Notes: generated from the letters alone by a model not told the origin. Positions 7,302-14,208 are shown, counted from the stretch's first letter. The stretch: 15,010 nucleotides of DNA from an uncultured Clostridia bacterium (GCA_934487205.1 CAKSRS010000058.1:1-15010), one strand, 5' to 3'. Made by a program: numbers and translations.

Positions 7302-8199
7302 CAATTCCACGCTCCTCCAAAAATTTAATCACAGTTTCAAATGACGGCACGCTTTCTCTTGCACCCACGCCCGTACATTTAAGAGCCGATACCGCACTTG
7401 CAAAAATGCAGCACTTTTTATAATCATACCCCGTTTGTACGCCAAAAGCAAACGCACCGTGGAACACATCTCCCGCACCGTTTGAATCAACCGCTTCCAC
7501 CTTAAATGCCGGATAGTGCCACATTTCATTTCCGTCATACATTATGCCGCCGTTTTTTCCGTCGGTTACAACAACAATTTCAGGTGTGTATTTTTTGAAT
7601 ATTGCTTTTGCCGCAGTTTCGATATCTTTTGTGTTAGTATGCCCCATAGCAAACTCAGCGGACGGAATCAAAATATCCGTCAGCGGAAGTAATCTCTCCA
7701 CACCCTCATACAGTCCTCCGGCGTCATACAGAACCTTTGTACCGTTTGCGGCGGCGGTTTTTGCACCGTCTATTGCGGCGTCCAGTTCATTTCCGTCTAC
7801 CATAAGAATATCGGCACCGGCAATTGCATGTTTCTGCTCCGCGGTAAGTTCAAGCGGCGGAATATTTCCTTTATTAAAAACACACGTACGCGTCGCATTC
7901 TTTTTATTGAGCCATATGCATGATGTAAATGCCGCATAACCGCTTACTGTATTGATAAAGCTGTTATCCAATCCGTATTTTGCCATATCGGACATCAAAA
8001 ATTGTCCGCATAAGTCGTCCGAAAGCGTACCGATAAACGCCGCTTTCGCACCCAGCTTTGCCGCGGCACAAAGCCCCGTCGCACACGGGCCTCCGCCGCT
8101 CACCTGTACACTGTCGGCACGCATTTTCGTATCCTCATTCGGAAAATCCGAAAGAGTTATCAGCGTATCATAAACATTTGCACCTATTCCTACTATCAT
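7291..8199 (-). CDS. PfkB/ribokinase-family carbohydrate kinase
   Basis: A 302-residue ATP-dependent sugar kinase. The substrate-side signature GGGPCATG is at 35-42, FIGTLSDD at 55-62, and the C-terminal PfkB signature DSNGAGDVFHGAFAFG at 238-253 contains the catalytic Asp244 and the anion hole. The Thr usual in DTTGAGD is Ser-Asn here. The gene sits between iolB and the class II aldolase, the order expected for IolC (5-dehydro-2-deoxygluconokinase). The GGGP substrate loop and DVFHGAF also resemble kinases of ketoses and sulfofructose (YihV), so I do not assign a symbol. It should make the phosphorylated ketose that the neighbouring aldolase splits. Its ATG overlaps the aldolase stop (ATGA), indicating translational coupling. 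Confidence 0.9.
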   Translation of the reverse strand: MIVGIGANVYDTLITLSDFPNEDTKMRADSVQVSGGGPCATGLCAAAKLGAKAAFIGTLSDDLCGQFLMSDMAKYGLDNSFINTVSGYAAFTSCIWLNKKNATRTCVFNKGNIPPLELTAEQKHAIAGADILMVDGNELDAAIDGAKTAAANGTKVLYDAGGLYEGVERLLPLTDILIPSAEFAMGHTNTKDIETAAKAIFKKYTPEIVVVTDGKNGGIMYDGNEMWHYPAFKVEAVDSNGAGDVFHGAFAFGVQTGYDYKKCCIFASAVSALKCTGVGARESVPSFETVIKFLEERGIDEL

Positions 8200-9023
8200 A
8201 CTCTGTCCCTTGCTCCCAAAAGATCAATCTTTGTAAGTGCAAATCCTTTTACACTTTCAATTGCGTCTTTCATAAACAAATCTATCGCCACCAAATCCCG
8301 TGATGTTTCAAACACCTTATCAAGGAACGAATAGCATACATCTGTTCCGAAATTAACCTTGCGTATTCCTGCTTTAACAGCCGCACGAATCTGATCGTCG
8401 GGCACACCGCTGCCGCCGTGCAGTACCAAATGTGCCTTTACCGATTTATGAATTTCTTCAATTCTGTCAATTGCCAGTTTCGGTGCTCTTTTATATCTGC
8501 CGTGAGCCGTACCCACAAGTATCGCAAGTGCGGTTACGCCCGTTTCATCAACGAATTTTGCCGCCTCACTGGCCTTTGTAAATTCCTGCATTTCGCTGTC
8601 ATTTACACTACCGACATGACCCAGCTCACCCTCTACGGCAACGTCTACAGCATTGCATATATCTACAATCTTCTTGGTTTCTTTAATATTTTCATCAAGT
8701 TCAAGTGCTGATTTATCAATCATGATTCCGCTTGTTCCGTATCGCAATGCACGGGTAACTTCTGTAATTCCCGCACCGTGATCCAGATGAAAGCATACCG
8801 GCACGCTCGCCTTTTTCGCCGCGGCAAGGGCTATCGGCGATACAAAATATCCTTCTTCATTAGTGAACAATCTTGAATAACTCTGAATTATTACGGGAGA
8901 TTTTGCCTCCTCCGCGGCTTTTATGACGCCCATTACCGTTTCCATGTTATACACGTTAAAGGCAGGGACAGCAAACCCGCCCTTTTCCGCCATATCAAGA
9001 ATTTCCTTTAATCCTGTAAGCAT
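8196..9023 (-). CDS. Class II (zinc) ketose-phosphate aldolase, FBA/GatY/IolJ type
   Basis: A 275-residue class II aldolase of the fructose/tagatose-bisphosphate family. These split a ketose phosphate to DHAP plus an aldehyde using zinc. Key elements are FHLDHG (78-83) with His79, catalytic Asp81 and zinc ligand His82; VEGELGHVGS (130-139) with Glu133; VGTAHGRYK (170-178) with His174; LHGGSGV (201-207) with His202; and the phosphate site KVNFGTD (222-228). The adjacent kinase and IolB suggest the IolJ reaction (DHAP plus malonate semialdehyde), but tagatose-1,6-bisphosphate, fructose-1,6-bisphosphate and sulfofructose-1-phosphate aldolases share this fold. It overlaps the Fe-S gene by 16 bases, with GGAGG in the Fe-S coding end as ribosome site. 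Confidence 0.92.
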   Translation of the reverse strand: MLTGLKEILDMAEKGGFAVPAFNVYNMETVMGVIKAAEEAKSPVIIQSYSRLFTNEEGYFVSPIALAAAKKASVPVCFHLDHGAGITEVTRALRYGTSGIMIDKSALELDENIKETKKIVDICNAVDVAVEGELGHVGSVNDSEMQEFTKASEAAKFVDETGVTALAILVGTAHGRYKRAPKLAIDRIEEIHKSVKAHLVLHGGSGVPDDQIRAAVKAGIRKVNFGTDVCYSFLDKVFETSRDLVAIDLFMKDAIESVKGFALTKIDLLGARDRV

Positions 9024-10102
9024 TTCAGCACAACCTCCTCAATTGTCATAAGTTCAATGTCCGTCGGTTTTACTGACTTAAGCAGCTCATATTCCGCCGG
9101 ATTTTCCGTCACAAGTATCTCCGCACCCATATTCTTTGCGTTTACCCAACGTGACTCGGCAACCTCTTTCATAACTTTCGGCATATATTCGTTCATAATA
9201 AGATTTCCGGCAAGAATTGTGTCCTTTCCAAAGCACAGCATTTCACGGTTTTCCCCGCAAGCCGAAATAATTTCTCTTACAGCGTCCGTTTCCTCCAAAT
9301 CTCTTGCAAGAAGTGCACAGTCCTGTACGGTGTATGCCCTGCCGGTGGATTTTACCTTCAGATTTCCGTTTTTAATCAGCTCCGCAACAAATGCCGTGAA
9401 TGTAACGACTTTAGCTGAAAGATTTACGCCCCATTCCTTATATTCACGCATAAATATCTTTGCATCAGCCGGATCATAGCAGACAACCGTTTTGAAATTC
9501 AGTGCCTTTGCACAATTTTCCGCAATTTCCTTTGACTCTGCCGTTTTTCCCGTCAGAAATTCTATAGCATAGCCGCTGTCCGGCTCGTCTTTCAAAACCG
9601 TGAAATCGATTCCCAATTTTTTCAGAAGTTCTATTGCCATCAGTGCAGATTCCGGACTTTTATATATCGCATCACGTCCCAGGAAAAGCAATGTATCTGC
9701 TTTTTCAGGGAGTTTATCAATTTCAGATGCAAGTATTGAAGGGATATCCTTTTCACCGTAAACATTGCCGTATTCCTGTATATTCTCAATCAATTTCACT
9801 ATGTAATCCGGGGTTTCACCGTTCATGGCAAGCTCCGTTCTTACTTCCTTTACCGCCGCTACCGGATCCCAACCTGTCGCACAATCCTTTGTACATGCTC
9901 CGCAGAGAGAACATTCATAAATGTTATCTGCCACACCGGACAGCGGTTCCGCACCTCTTTCCACCAGCGAAAGTGCAAGCATTCTTGCACGCGCGGTATT
10001 TCTTTCCTGTCCCGTTACATTGCCTATCGGGCAGATATGACGGCACATCCAGCAAAAGCGGCAGCTGTCAATAATTTCTTTACTTTTCTGTGATATAAGC
10101 AT
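9008..10102 (-). CDS. GlcF-like Fe-S oxidoreductase subunit with degenerate CCG domain
   Basis: A 364-residue protein with two N-terminal [4Fe-4S] motifs: Cys14-x2-Cys17-x2-Cys20-x3-Cys24-Pro and Cys64-x2-Cys67-x2-Cys70-x3-Cys74. The rest aligns by eye to the CCG/cysteine-rich domain of GlcF, LutA and HdrB/D proteins, but its ligands are mostly gone: YTVQDC (257-262) replaces the usual HDPC-like motif, LCFG (289-292) replaces CCG, and ENPAEY (333-338) replaces a C-P-x-C type motif. It therefore probably keeps two ordinary clusters and lacks a C-terminal one. It likely relays electrons from the FAD oxidase encoded 11 bases upstream, possibly to the fused Etf. No membrane segment is visible. 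Its AGGAGGT site (10109-10115) overlaps the oxidase stop codon and is 6 bases from the ATG. Confidence 0.9.
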   Translation of the reverse strand: MLISQKSKEIIDSCRFCWMCRHICPIGNVTGQERNTARARMLALSLVERGAEPLSGVADNIYECSLCGACTKDCATGWDPVAAVKEVRTELAMNGETPDYIVKLIENIQEYGNVYGEKDIPSILASEIDKLPEKADTLLFLGRDAIYKSPESALMAIELLKKLGIDFTVLKDEPDSGYAIEFLTGKTAESKEIAENCAKALNFKTVVCYDPADAKIFMREYKEWGVNLSAKVVTFTAFVAELIKNGNLKVKSTGRAYTVQDCALLARDLEETDAVREIISACGENREMLCFGKDTILAGNLIMNEYMPKVMKEVAESRWVNAKNMGAEILVTENPAEYELLKSVKPTDIELMTIEEVVLKCLQD

Positions 10103-10113
10103 TGTTCTACCTC

Positions 10114-11538
10114 CTAAAGTCCGAGCTTGAACGGATTCATAATGCCGTTCGGGTCAAGCTGTTTTTTAAGTCCCTCAAATACCTGCATTGCCGGGCCGTA
10201 TTGTTCCTTCATAAGTCTGCCGAGCTTTATACCTACGCCGTGGTGGTCATTTACAACACCCCCGTTTGCAAGTGCCGTACGCACGCCGCAGCTCCAAATA
10301 GCGTTGTGAAGTCTTAAAGCCTCATGCGGATCCTGCGGAACTTCGTCAACTATAAATCGGTCATAAACCATACAGCCCCACTCATACCAATGCGAGAAAT
10401 GTGCAATAAAGCGTGCCATCGGGAAATTCGTTTCAATTGCTTCCTTCATTGCCCAGTAAATTTTTTCAATCTTGTCATACGGTGCAATCGTGTCCATTGT
10501 TCCGAACATCTGCGGTAAATCCATCATATTTCCTGGATAGAAGAAAGTAATCTTTTCTTTCCACCACTTTTCGCCGTACTCCGAACCCAAATCCTCGGCA
10601 TTATACTTTTTGAAGGTGTCCATCATAATCTTATGTTCTACATCAACAATTTCTTTGACGCCCTCAATGGCTACATTCATAAATGCACCCTTCTTTTCAA
10701 CGCCGACAATCTTCTTAATAAGTGTTGACGTTTCCGCCTCATCGTAAAGACGCATTACCGACGGTTTAAACTTTTGCAAAAGCTCTTTGCCTGCATGGAA
10801 TGCATCGGTCATATTCTGGAACAAAAATCCGCGGAACTGTCTCGACTCAGGCTGATCATATATACGCATCTGTGCCTTTGTCATAACGCCGAGCGTACCC
10901 TCCGAACCAGTGAAAATCTGGTTAAGATCAGGGCCTGCCGCATGCTTTGGTGCAGGTGAGGTATTGATAATATCGCCGTTTGGCAAAACAACCTCCATAC
11001 CGAGAACCATATCGTCGATTTTCCCGTATTTCGTAGAGGACACACCTATTCCGCGATGTGCCAGAAATCCGCCCACGGTTGAGCAGGTCAGCGATGACGG
11101 ATAATGCATTGTTGCATAGCCTTTTTCATTAGCCGCCCATTCGATATGCTTGTAAATCGAACCCGTGCCGCACTCTATGTACATACTGTCGGTATTCACA
11201 TCATAAATCTTGTTCATACGTTTGGTGTCCAAAAGTATTCCGCCGCATACCGGGAGTGCACCGCCCTGTGTGCCGCCTCCGCCGCCCCATGTGGTTACGG
11301 GGATTTTGTAATAATTTGCAATTTTCAAAACTGCCGAGGTTTCCTTTGCGTCCCTCGGCGATACAATAATATCCGCCTCCGGCATTCTCTCGCCGCGGTC
11401 TGCCCACATTCTGGACAGCCAGAAGTAGTCCACACCGTGGGTCAGCTTGTCAATCTCGCGCGTCGAGCAATTTTCTCTGCCCACCGCGTCCTCAAGTTCG
11501 GATAATATCATGTCCATCATAAAACTGTTTAACTGCAT
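10114..11538 (-). CDS. FAD-binding oxidase, GlcD / alkyl-DHAP synthase-like (PCMH-type)
   Basis: A 474-residue flavoprotein of the family containing glycolate oxidase GlcD, D-lactate dehydrogenase and alkyl-DHAP synthase. The FAD-binding PCMH domain spans about 50-230: TTWGGGGGTQGGALPVCGG (82-100), HYPSSLTCSTVGGFLAHRGI (145-164), STKYGKIDDMVLGMEVVLP (168-186) and FTGSEGTLGVMT (209-220). The C-terminal oxidase domain has VVNDHHGVG (428-436), close to the HHHGVG-type active-site segment of alkyl-DHAP synthases, and ends in the family's LDPNGIMNPFKLG (461-473). It likely oxidises a hydroxyl of a hydroxy acid or sugar-derived alcohol; the substrate is unknown. AGGAGGAG (11546-11553) is 7 bases before the ATG. 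Position directly after the isomerase, with a GlcF-like Fe-S gene next, suggests an oxidase complex specific to this pathway. Confidence 0.92.
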   Translation of the reverse strand: MQLNSFMMDMILSELEDAVGRENCSTREIDKLTHGVDYFWLSRMWADRGERMPEADIIVSPRDAKETSAVLKIANYYKIPVTTWGGGGGTQGGALPVCGGILLDTKRMNKIYDVNTDSMYIECGTGSIYKHIEWAANEKGYATMHYPSSLTCSTVGGFLAHRGIGVSSTKYGKIDDMVLGMEVVLPNGDIINTSPAPKHAAGPDLNQIFTGSEGTLGVMTKAQMRIYDQPESRQFRGFLFQNMTDAFHAGKELLQKFKPSVMRLYDEAETSTLIKKIVGVEKKGAFMNVAIEGVKEIVDVEHKIMMDTFKKYNAEDLGSEYGEKWWKEKITFFYPGNMMDLPQMFGTMDTIAPYDKIEKIYWAMKEAIETNFPMARFIAHFSHWYEWGCMVYDRFIVDEVPQDPHEALRLHNAIWSCGVRTALANGGVVNDHHGVGIKLGRLMKEQYGPAMQVFEGLKKQLDPNGIMNPFKLGL

Positions 11539-11555
11539 AACTTTTCTCCTCCTGA

Positions 11556-12959
11556 TTATTCTTCTATCGGGTCATAGTCCAAACCCGGTATATACTTACA
11601 AAATTCTTCAAGTACATCTGCATATGTTCCGTAAACTTCCGTCATGTGGTGAATGTACGGACCGTTTATCAGTTTCTTCTCGACAGCCGATAAGTCCTTA
11701 AATTCCGCCCACATATATGTTCCGAAAGTATGCGGACCGTCCGTTGTTTTGTAATTACCGCCTAAAAGAGTATATTTTCCACCGTCACCCTGGAACCGTG
11801 CAATTGTGTAATCGCCGTCTTTTGCTCTGAATGAAGGTTTTGTATTAAACAATTTTGCTGCTGAATCTTCCGCCTTGATTGAGTACGGGAACGGTCCGCA
11901 GTGCCACAAAAGCTCCGCATTTCTGTTTTCCGGGTGCCTTACGGTAAACTCACCGAACAGCGGCGTACCCTTTCCCCGTGACGCACAGCTTAAAAGAGCA
12001 CAAGTAATCGCACCGTGTACATCTGATTCACAGGCGACAATATAACCCATATCATAGAGAATGCTCATTGCCAGACACGGATTGGCACCAACTGCAAGCG
12101 GCATAGCTGTCCAGCATTCCGACGCAAGAACATCTGCACCGGTTTCATCAATGATTTCTTTATACGTATAAACAAAAGTCAGCATTTTCTTTAACGTTTC
12201 ATCGTCAAGTCCTGCAACATCATATTTCTTTTTCAACTCATCAACGTCACCGACAAGCTCACTTGATTTTGATGCAATCAGCTTATTATATTTATCCTCA
12301 AACTGTGCCATATTGACATTGTTCATATTAATTCCGAACTTTTCCGTAAGTTCAAGTTCGCTATACATAACGCTTTTAAACGGTGTGAGTCTTGTTCCTA
12401 CCTGTGCAACGTTAAGTTTTTTGAAATTTTTAACCATTGTAACAACCGACAGGAATTTTTCCAATCCTGTTTTAAAAATTCCGCTTTCAACCGTACAGTT
12501 TTCTATGTACGTAAACGGCACGTGATAGCGCCGCAGCTGTTTGCTTATGGCAAACAATCCGCATTGCGAATCGGTATAACGCATACCGTCCGGCTCAAAT
12601 ACAGTATCCTGCGGACCCCAAAGCAGAACAGGCAATCCCATTTCCTTCGCCACTCTTCCGCAAGCTTCCTCATTTCCGAAATTGCAGTTGATTATAAATA
12701 TTGCATCAACTTTTTCTTTCTTTAAATACTCACACACTCTCTCACAATCGGTATTTTTGTAAAGCACTCCCAGATCATTGAGCCATTCCAAATCGGTAAA
12801 CTCAGTCAGGTCATCAGTAAAATTGTTTTTTATGTACTCTACAACTTCATTTTTCCGCTCTACGCCCTTAGCCGGCTCAAAGATGCCTTTACGGGTTGCA
12901 AAGTCACCCAAATCCCTTACATCGGGTATTAAGCCTATCTTGATTTTGTAATTCAGCAT
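11556..12959 (-). CDS. L-fucose/L-arabinose isomerase family protein
   Basis: A 467-residue protein of the FucI/AraA-like group, which interconverts aldoses and ketoses with a divalent metal. It is shorter than E. coli FucI (591). An N-terminal Rossmann-like half includes DAIFIINCNFGNEEACGRVA (85-104) and PVLLWGPQD (110-118). The catalytic half has ASECWTAMP (279-287), ANPCLAMSILYDMG (292-305), ACESDVHGAITCALLS (309-324) and GPYIHHMTEVYG (433-444). Glu281, Asp313 and His437/438 are the likely metal and catalytic residues, by analogy with the Glu, Asp and His ligands of FucI. Relatives act on several sugars, so the substrate is open. It is the first gene of the operon, read from the promoter at 13012-13040, with GGAGG (12968-12972) 8 bases before the ATG. 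Confidence 0.88.
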   Translation of the reverse strand: MLNYKIKIGLIPDVRDLGDFATRKGIFEPAKGVERKNEVVEYIKNNFTDDLTEFTDLEWLNDLGVLYKNTDCERVCEYLKKEKVDAIFIINCNFGNEEACGRVAKEMGLPVLLWGPQDTVFEPDGMRYTDSQCGLFAISKQLRRYHVPFTYIENCTVESGIFKTGLEKFLSVVTMVKNFKKLNVAQVGTRLTPFKSVMYSELELTEKFGINMNNVNMAQFEDKYNKLIASKSSELVGDVDELKKKYDVAGLDDETLKKMLTFVYTYKEIIDETGADVLASECWTAMPLAVGANPCLAMSILYDMGYIVACESDVHGAITCALLSCASRGKGTPLFGEFTVRHPENRNAELLWHCGPFPYSIKAEDSAAKLFNTKPSFRAKDGDYTIARFQGDGGKYTLLGGNYKTTDGPHTFGTYMWAEFKDLSAVEKKLINGPYIHHMTEVYGTYADVLEEFCKYIPGLDYDPIEE

Positions 12960-12971
12960 TGTTACTCCCTC

Positions 12972-12986
12972 CGAAAATTATTTTCG
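12972..12986. promoter_or_regulatory. Third palindrome, next to the isomerase ribosome site
   Basis: CGAAAAT-T-ATTTTCG is a perfect 15-base inverted repeat in the isomerase leader, touching its GGAGG ribosome site. It resembles the two TGAAA-N4-TTTCA sites but has CG ends and an odd-length centre (CGAAA-N5-TTTCG). Its centre is 53.5 bp from the catabolic-promoter site. It could be an auxiliary operator or a small leader hairpin. Confidence 0.4.
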
Positions 12987-13011
12987 TTTTTATGCTATTT
13001 AATTTTTTGTA

Positions 13012-13040
13012 ATTATATCATATTATGAAAATATTTTCAA
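13012..13040 (-). promoter_or_regulatory. Promoter of the catabolic operon
   Basis: On the minus strand, TTGAAA (13035-13040), a 17-base spacer and a perfect TATAAT (13012-13017) form a near-consensus SigA promoter. Transcription should start near 13005, leaving a leader of about 45 bases before the isomerase ATG. The palindrome at 13026-13039 covers the -35 and half the spacer, a position expected for repression. Confidence 0.8.
13026..13039. promoter_or_regulatory. Candidate RpiR operator at the catabolic promoter
   Basis: TGAAAATATTTTCA is a perfect 14-base palindrome, of the form TGAAA-N4-TTTCA, lying over the -35 and spacer of the operon promoter. The same half-sites with the same spacing recur at 13111-13124. 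Assignment to the neighbouring MurR/RpiR regulator is inference from position and symmetry. Confidence 0.68.
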
Positions 13041-13076
13041 TACTTTTATTTAAATTTCTAAAAATTATTTTTAAAT

Positions 13077-13105
13077 TTGACATCTTTTTAAATATGTAGT
13101 ATAAT
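13077..13105 (+). promoter_or_regulatory. Consensus SigA promoter of the regulator gene
   Basis: TTGACA (13077-13082), a 17-base spacer and TATAAT (13100-13105) match consensus at all positions. The start site should be near 13112, inside the palindrome that follows, so the regulator very likely represses itself. The spacer is A+T-rich like the rest of this divergent region. Confidence 0.88.
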
Positions 13106-13107
13106 GT

Positions 13108-13127
13108 AAGTGAAAAAAATTTCACTT
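13108..13127. promoter_or_regulatory. Candidate RpiR autoregulatory operator
   Basis: AAGTGAAA (13108-13115) and TTTCACTT (13120-13127) are perfect 8-base inverted arms around a 4-base centre. The core TGAAA-N4-TTTCA matches the site at 13026-13039, with centres 85 bp apart (about eight helical turns). It begins 3 bases past the -10 and covers the expected transcription start. Confidence 0.7.
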
Positions 13128-13147
13128 TACAAAGGAATATTATTAAT

Positions 13148-13981
13148 ATGAAACAAACTATCTTGAAGATAAAAATGCTTTACCCGAAAATGGGGAAAGC
13201 CGAAAAGAAAATTGCTGAATGGATTATCGAAAATCCGAACGGACTTATACCTCTTTCCATAACAGAACTTGCCGAAAAATGCGGCTGCGGCGAGGCGACA
13301 ATTGTTCGCTTTGCAAAAAGACTCGATTTCGGCGGATATCAAGAGCTGAAAATTTCAATAGCACGCGAGGAAGGCACAAGCGAGCTTACAAATGGTATAA
13401 CCGCCGCCGATTCATGCTGCGAAATATTTGAAAAAGTTTCCAATGATATATATTGTTCATTAGAGCTTACCAAAGGTTCGCTTAACCGGGAAAATTTTGA
13501 TTCAGCTGCAAATATAATATTAAATGCTGACCAAATCGTAATATACGGACTTGGTAATTCATCGGCTGTTGCACTTGATTTCCAGCATAAGCTGTTGCGT
13601 GCCGGCTGCCGTGCCGCGGCATTTTCCGACAACCATATGCAGGTAATTTCCGCGTCACACCTGACAAACCATGATGTTGCAGTCGGTATATCGCATTCCG
13701 GTTCTTCAAAGGATATTGTTGATGCCTTGAAGGTTGCACGAGAGCGCGGCGCAAAAACAATATCAATAACAAACAAAGGCAAATCCCCCATTGTAAAGGT
13801 TAGTGATATAACATTATTTACAGCATCTAACGAGACACAGTATTCCATTTTGGGTCTTAATTCACGAATTTCGCAGCTTGCTATTATCAGCTCGATTTAC
13901 TATTATATAATAAACCACAAAGATATTTCCGCAGAGGCGGTTAAAATGACCGAAAAGGCATTGCAAAACAAAAAATTCTGA
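13148..13981 (+). CDS. MurR/RpiR family transcriptional regulator (HTH + SIS)
   Basis: A 277-residue regulator. Residues 1-77 form the RpiR-type helix-turn-helix: MGKAEKKIAEWIIENP, LSITELAEKCGCGEATIVRF and KRLDFGGYQELK. Residues from about 115 to 240 form a SIS sugar-phosphate-binding domain, with VIYGLGNSSAVALDF, AVGISHSGSSKDIVDALKVA and ERGAKTISITNKGKSPI. RpiR proteins sense phosphosugars, so the inducer is probably an intermediate made by the PfkB or FGGY kinase. The AAAGGA ribosome site (13131-13136) is 11 bases from the ATG, a longish gap that may keep expression low. It is divergent from the operon with two matching palindromes between them, the usual arrangement for a local repressor. 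No clear terminator follows. Confidence 0.93.
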   Translation: MKQTILKIKMLYPKMGKAEKKIAEWIIENPNGLIPLSITELAEKCGCGEATIVRFAKRLDFGGYQELKISIAREEGTSELTNGITAADSCCEIFEKVSNDIYCSLELTKGSLNRENFDSAANIILNADQIVIYGLGNSSAVALDFQHKLLRAGCRAAAFSDNHMQVISASHLTNHDVAVGISHSGSSKDIVDALKVARERGAKTISITNKGKSPIVKVSDITLFTASNETQYSILGLNSRISQLAIISSIYYYIINHKDISAEAVKMTEKALQNKKF

Positions 13982-14179
13982 CAGGATAAACTAACATATA
14001 ATTTTGTTTTCTTATCATTTGTAGTTGCAGCAACAAAGAGGATCACCCTGCAACGAAAAAGTGGATTATATTATGTAAAGAATAAAATCCCTGTCATTCT
14101 CCGTCACCAGGCTCTCGAAATAGCATTTAATAGCAAAATTTATATTATGTATAAATTTCAACCAACTTTCTTAAAAAAA
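13982..14179. other. Non-coding stretch after the regulator gene
   Basis: No gene is supported here. There is a 7-bp inverted repeat (14024-14030 with 14048-14054) and an A/T-only 9-bp palindrome (14136-14144 with 14150-14158). Neither has a T tract, so neither is called a terminator of the regulator gene. Confidence 0.4.
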
Positions 14180-14208
14180 ACAAGAACCTCCCAACTTGAG
14201 GTTCTTGT
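14172..14208 (-). terminator. Strong intrinsic terminator, minus strand
   Basis: An 11-bp perfect stem (14180-14190 with 14198-14208) and 7-base loop is followed on the minus strand by eight Ts (plus-strand As 14173-14180). It would stop leftward transcription from the decayed genes at the right end, before it reaches the regulator. On the plus strand no T tract follows, so it is probably one-directional. Confidence 0.82.

Noticed and set aside
6531..7328. 265-codon plus-strand open frame antisense to iolB and the kinase end
   Set aside because: It mirrors the real iolB gene almost exactly, lacks a ribosome site, and its translation has no recognisable domain. Codon bias of the opposite strand explains it.
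9634..10074. 146-codon plus-strand frame opposite the Fe-S gene
   Set aside because: The Fe-S gene has perfect cluster motifs in this region. The opposite frame is Pro/His/Cys-rich as expected for an antisense shadow.
3534..12959. Reading the operon as an L-fucose pathway (isomerase, FGGY kinase, aldolase, lactate oxidation)
   Set aside because: Attractive because an Etf-linked oxidase could handle lactate, but the aldolase is of the FBA/GatY type and not FucA, and IolB, PfkB and DUF4867 would be unexplained. Kept only as a weak alternative.
7291..12959. Reading the operon as sulfoglycolysis (isomerase, PfkB kinase, aldolase)
   Set aside because: The kinase loop has some YihV-like look, but no sulfoquinovosidase of GH31 type, no sulfolactaldehyde reductase and no sulfonate transporter are seen, and IolB does not belong there. 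Not excluded by experiment.
13339..13848. 169-codon minus-strand frame within the regulator gene
   Set aside because: It lies fully inside the well-supported MurR/RpiR gene and shows no protein family pattern.
14024..14158. Inverted repeats 14024-14054 and 14136-14158 as terminators of the regulator gene
   Set aside because: One has a short stem with a large loop, the other is A/T only, and neither is followed by a T tract on the plus strand.
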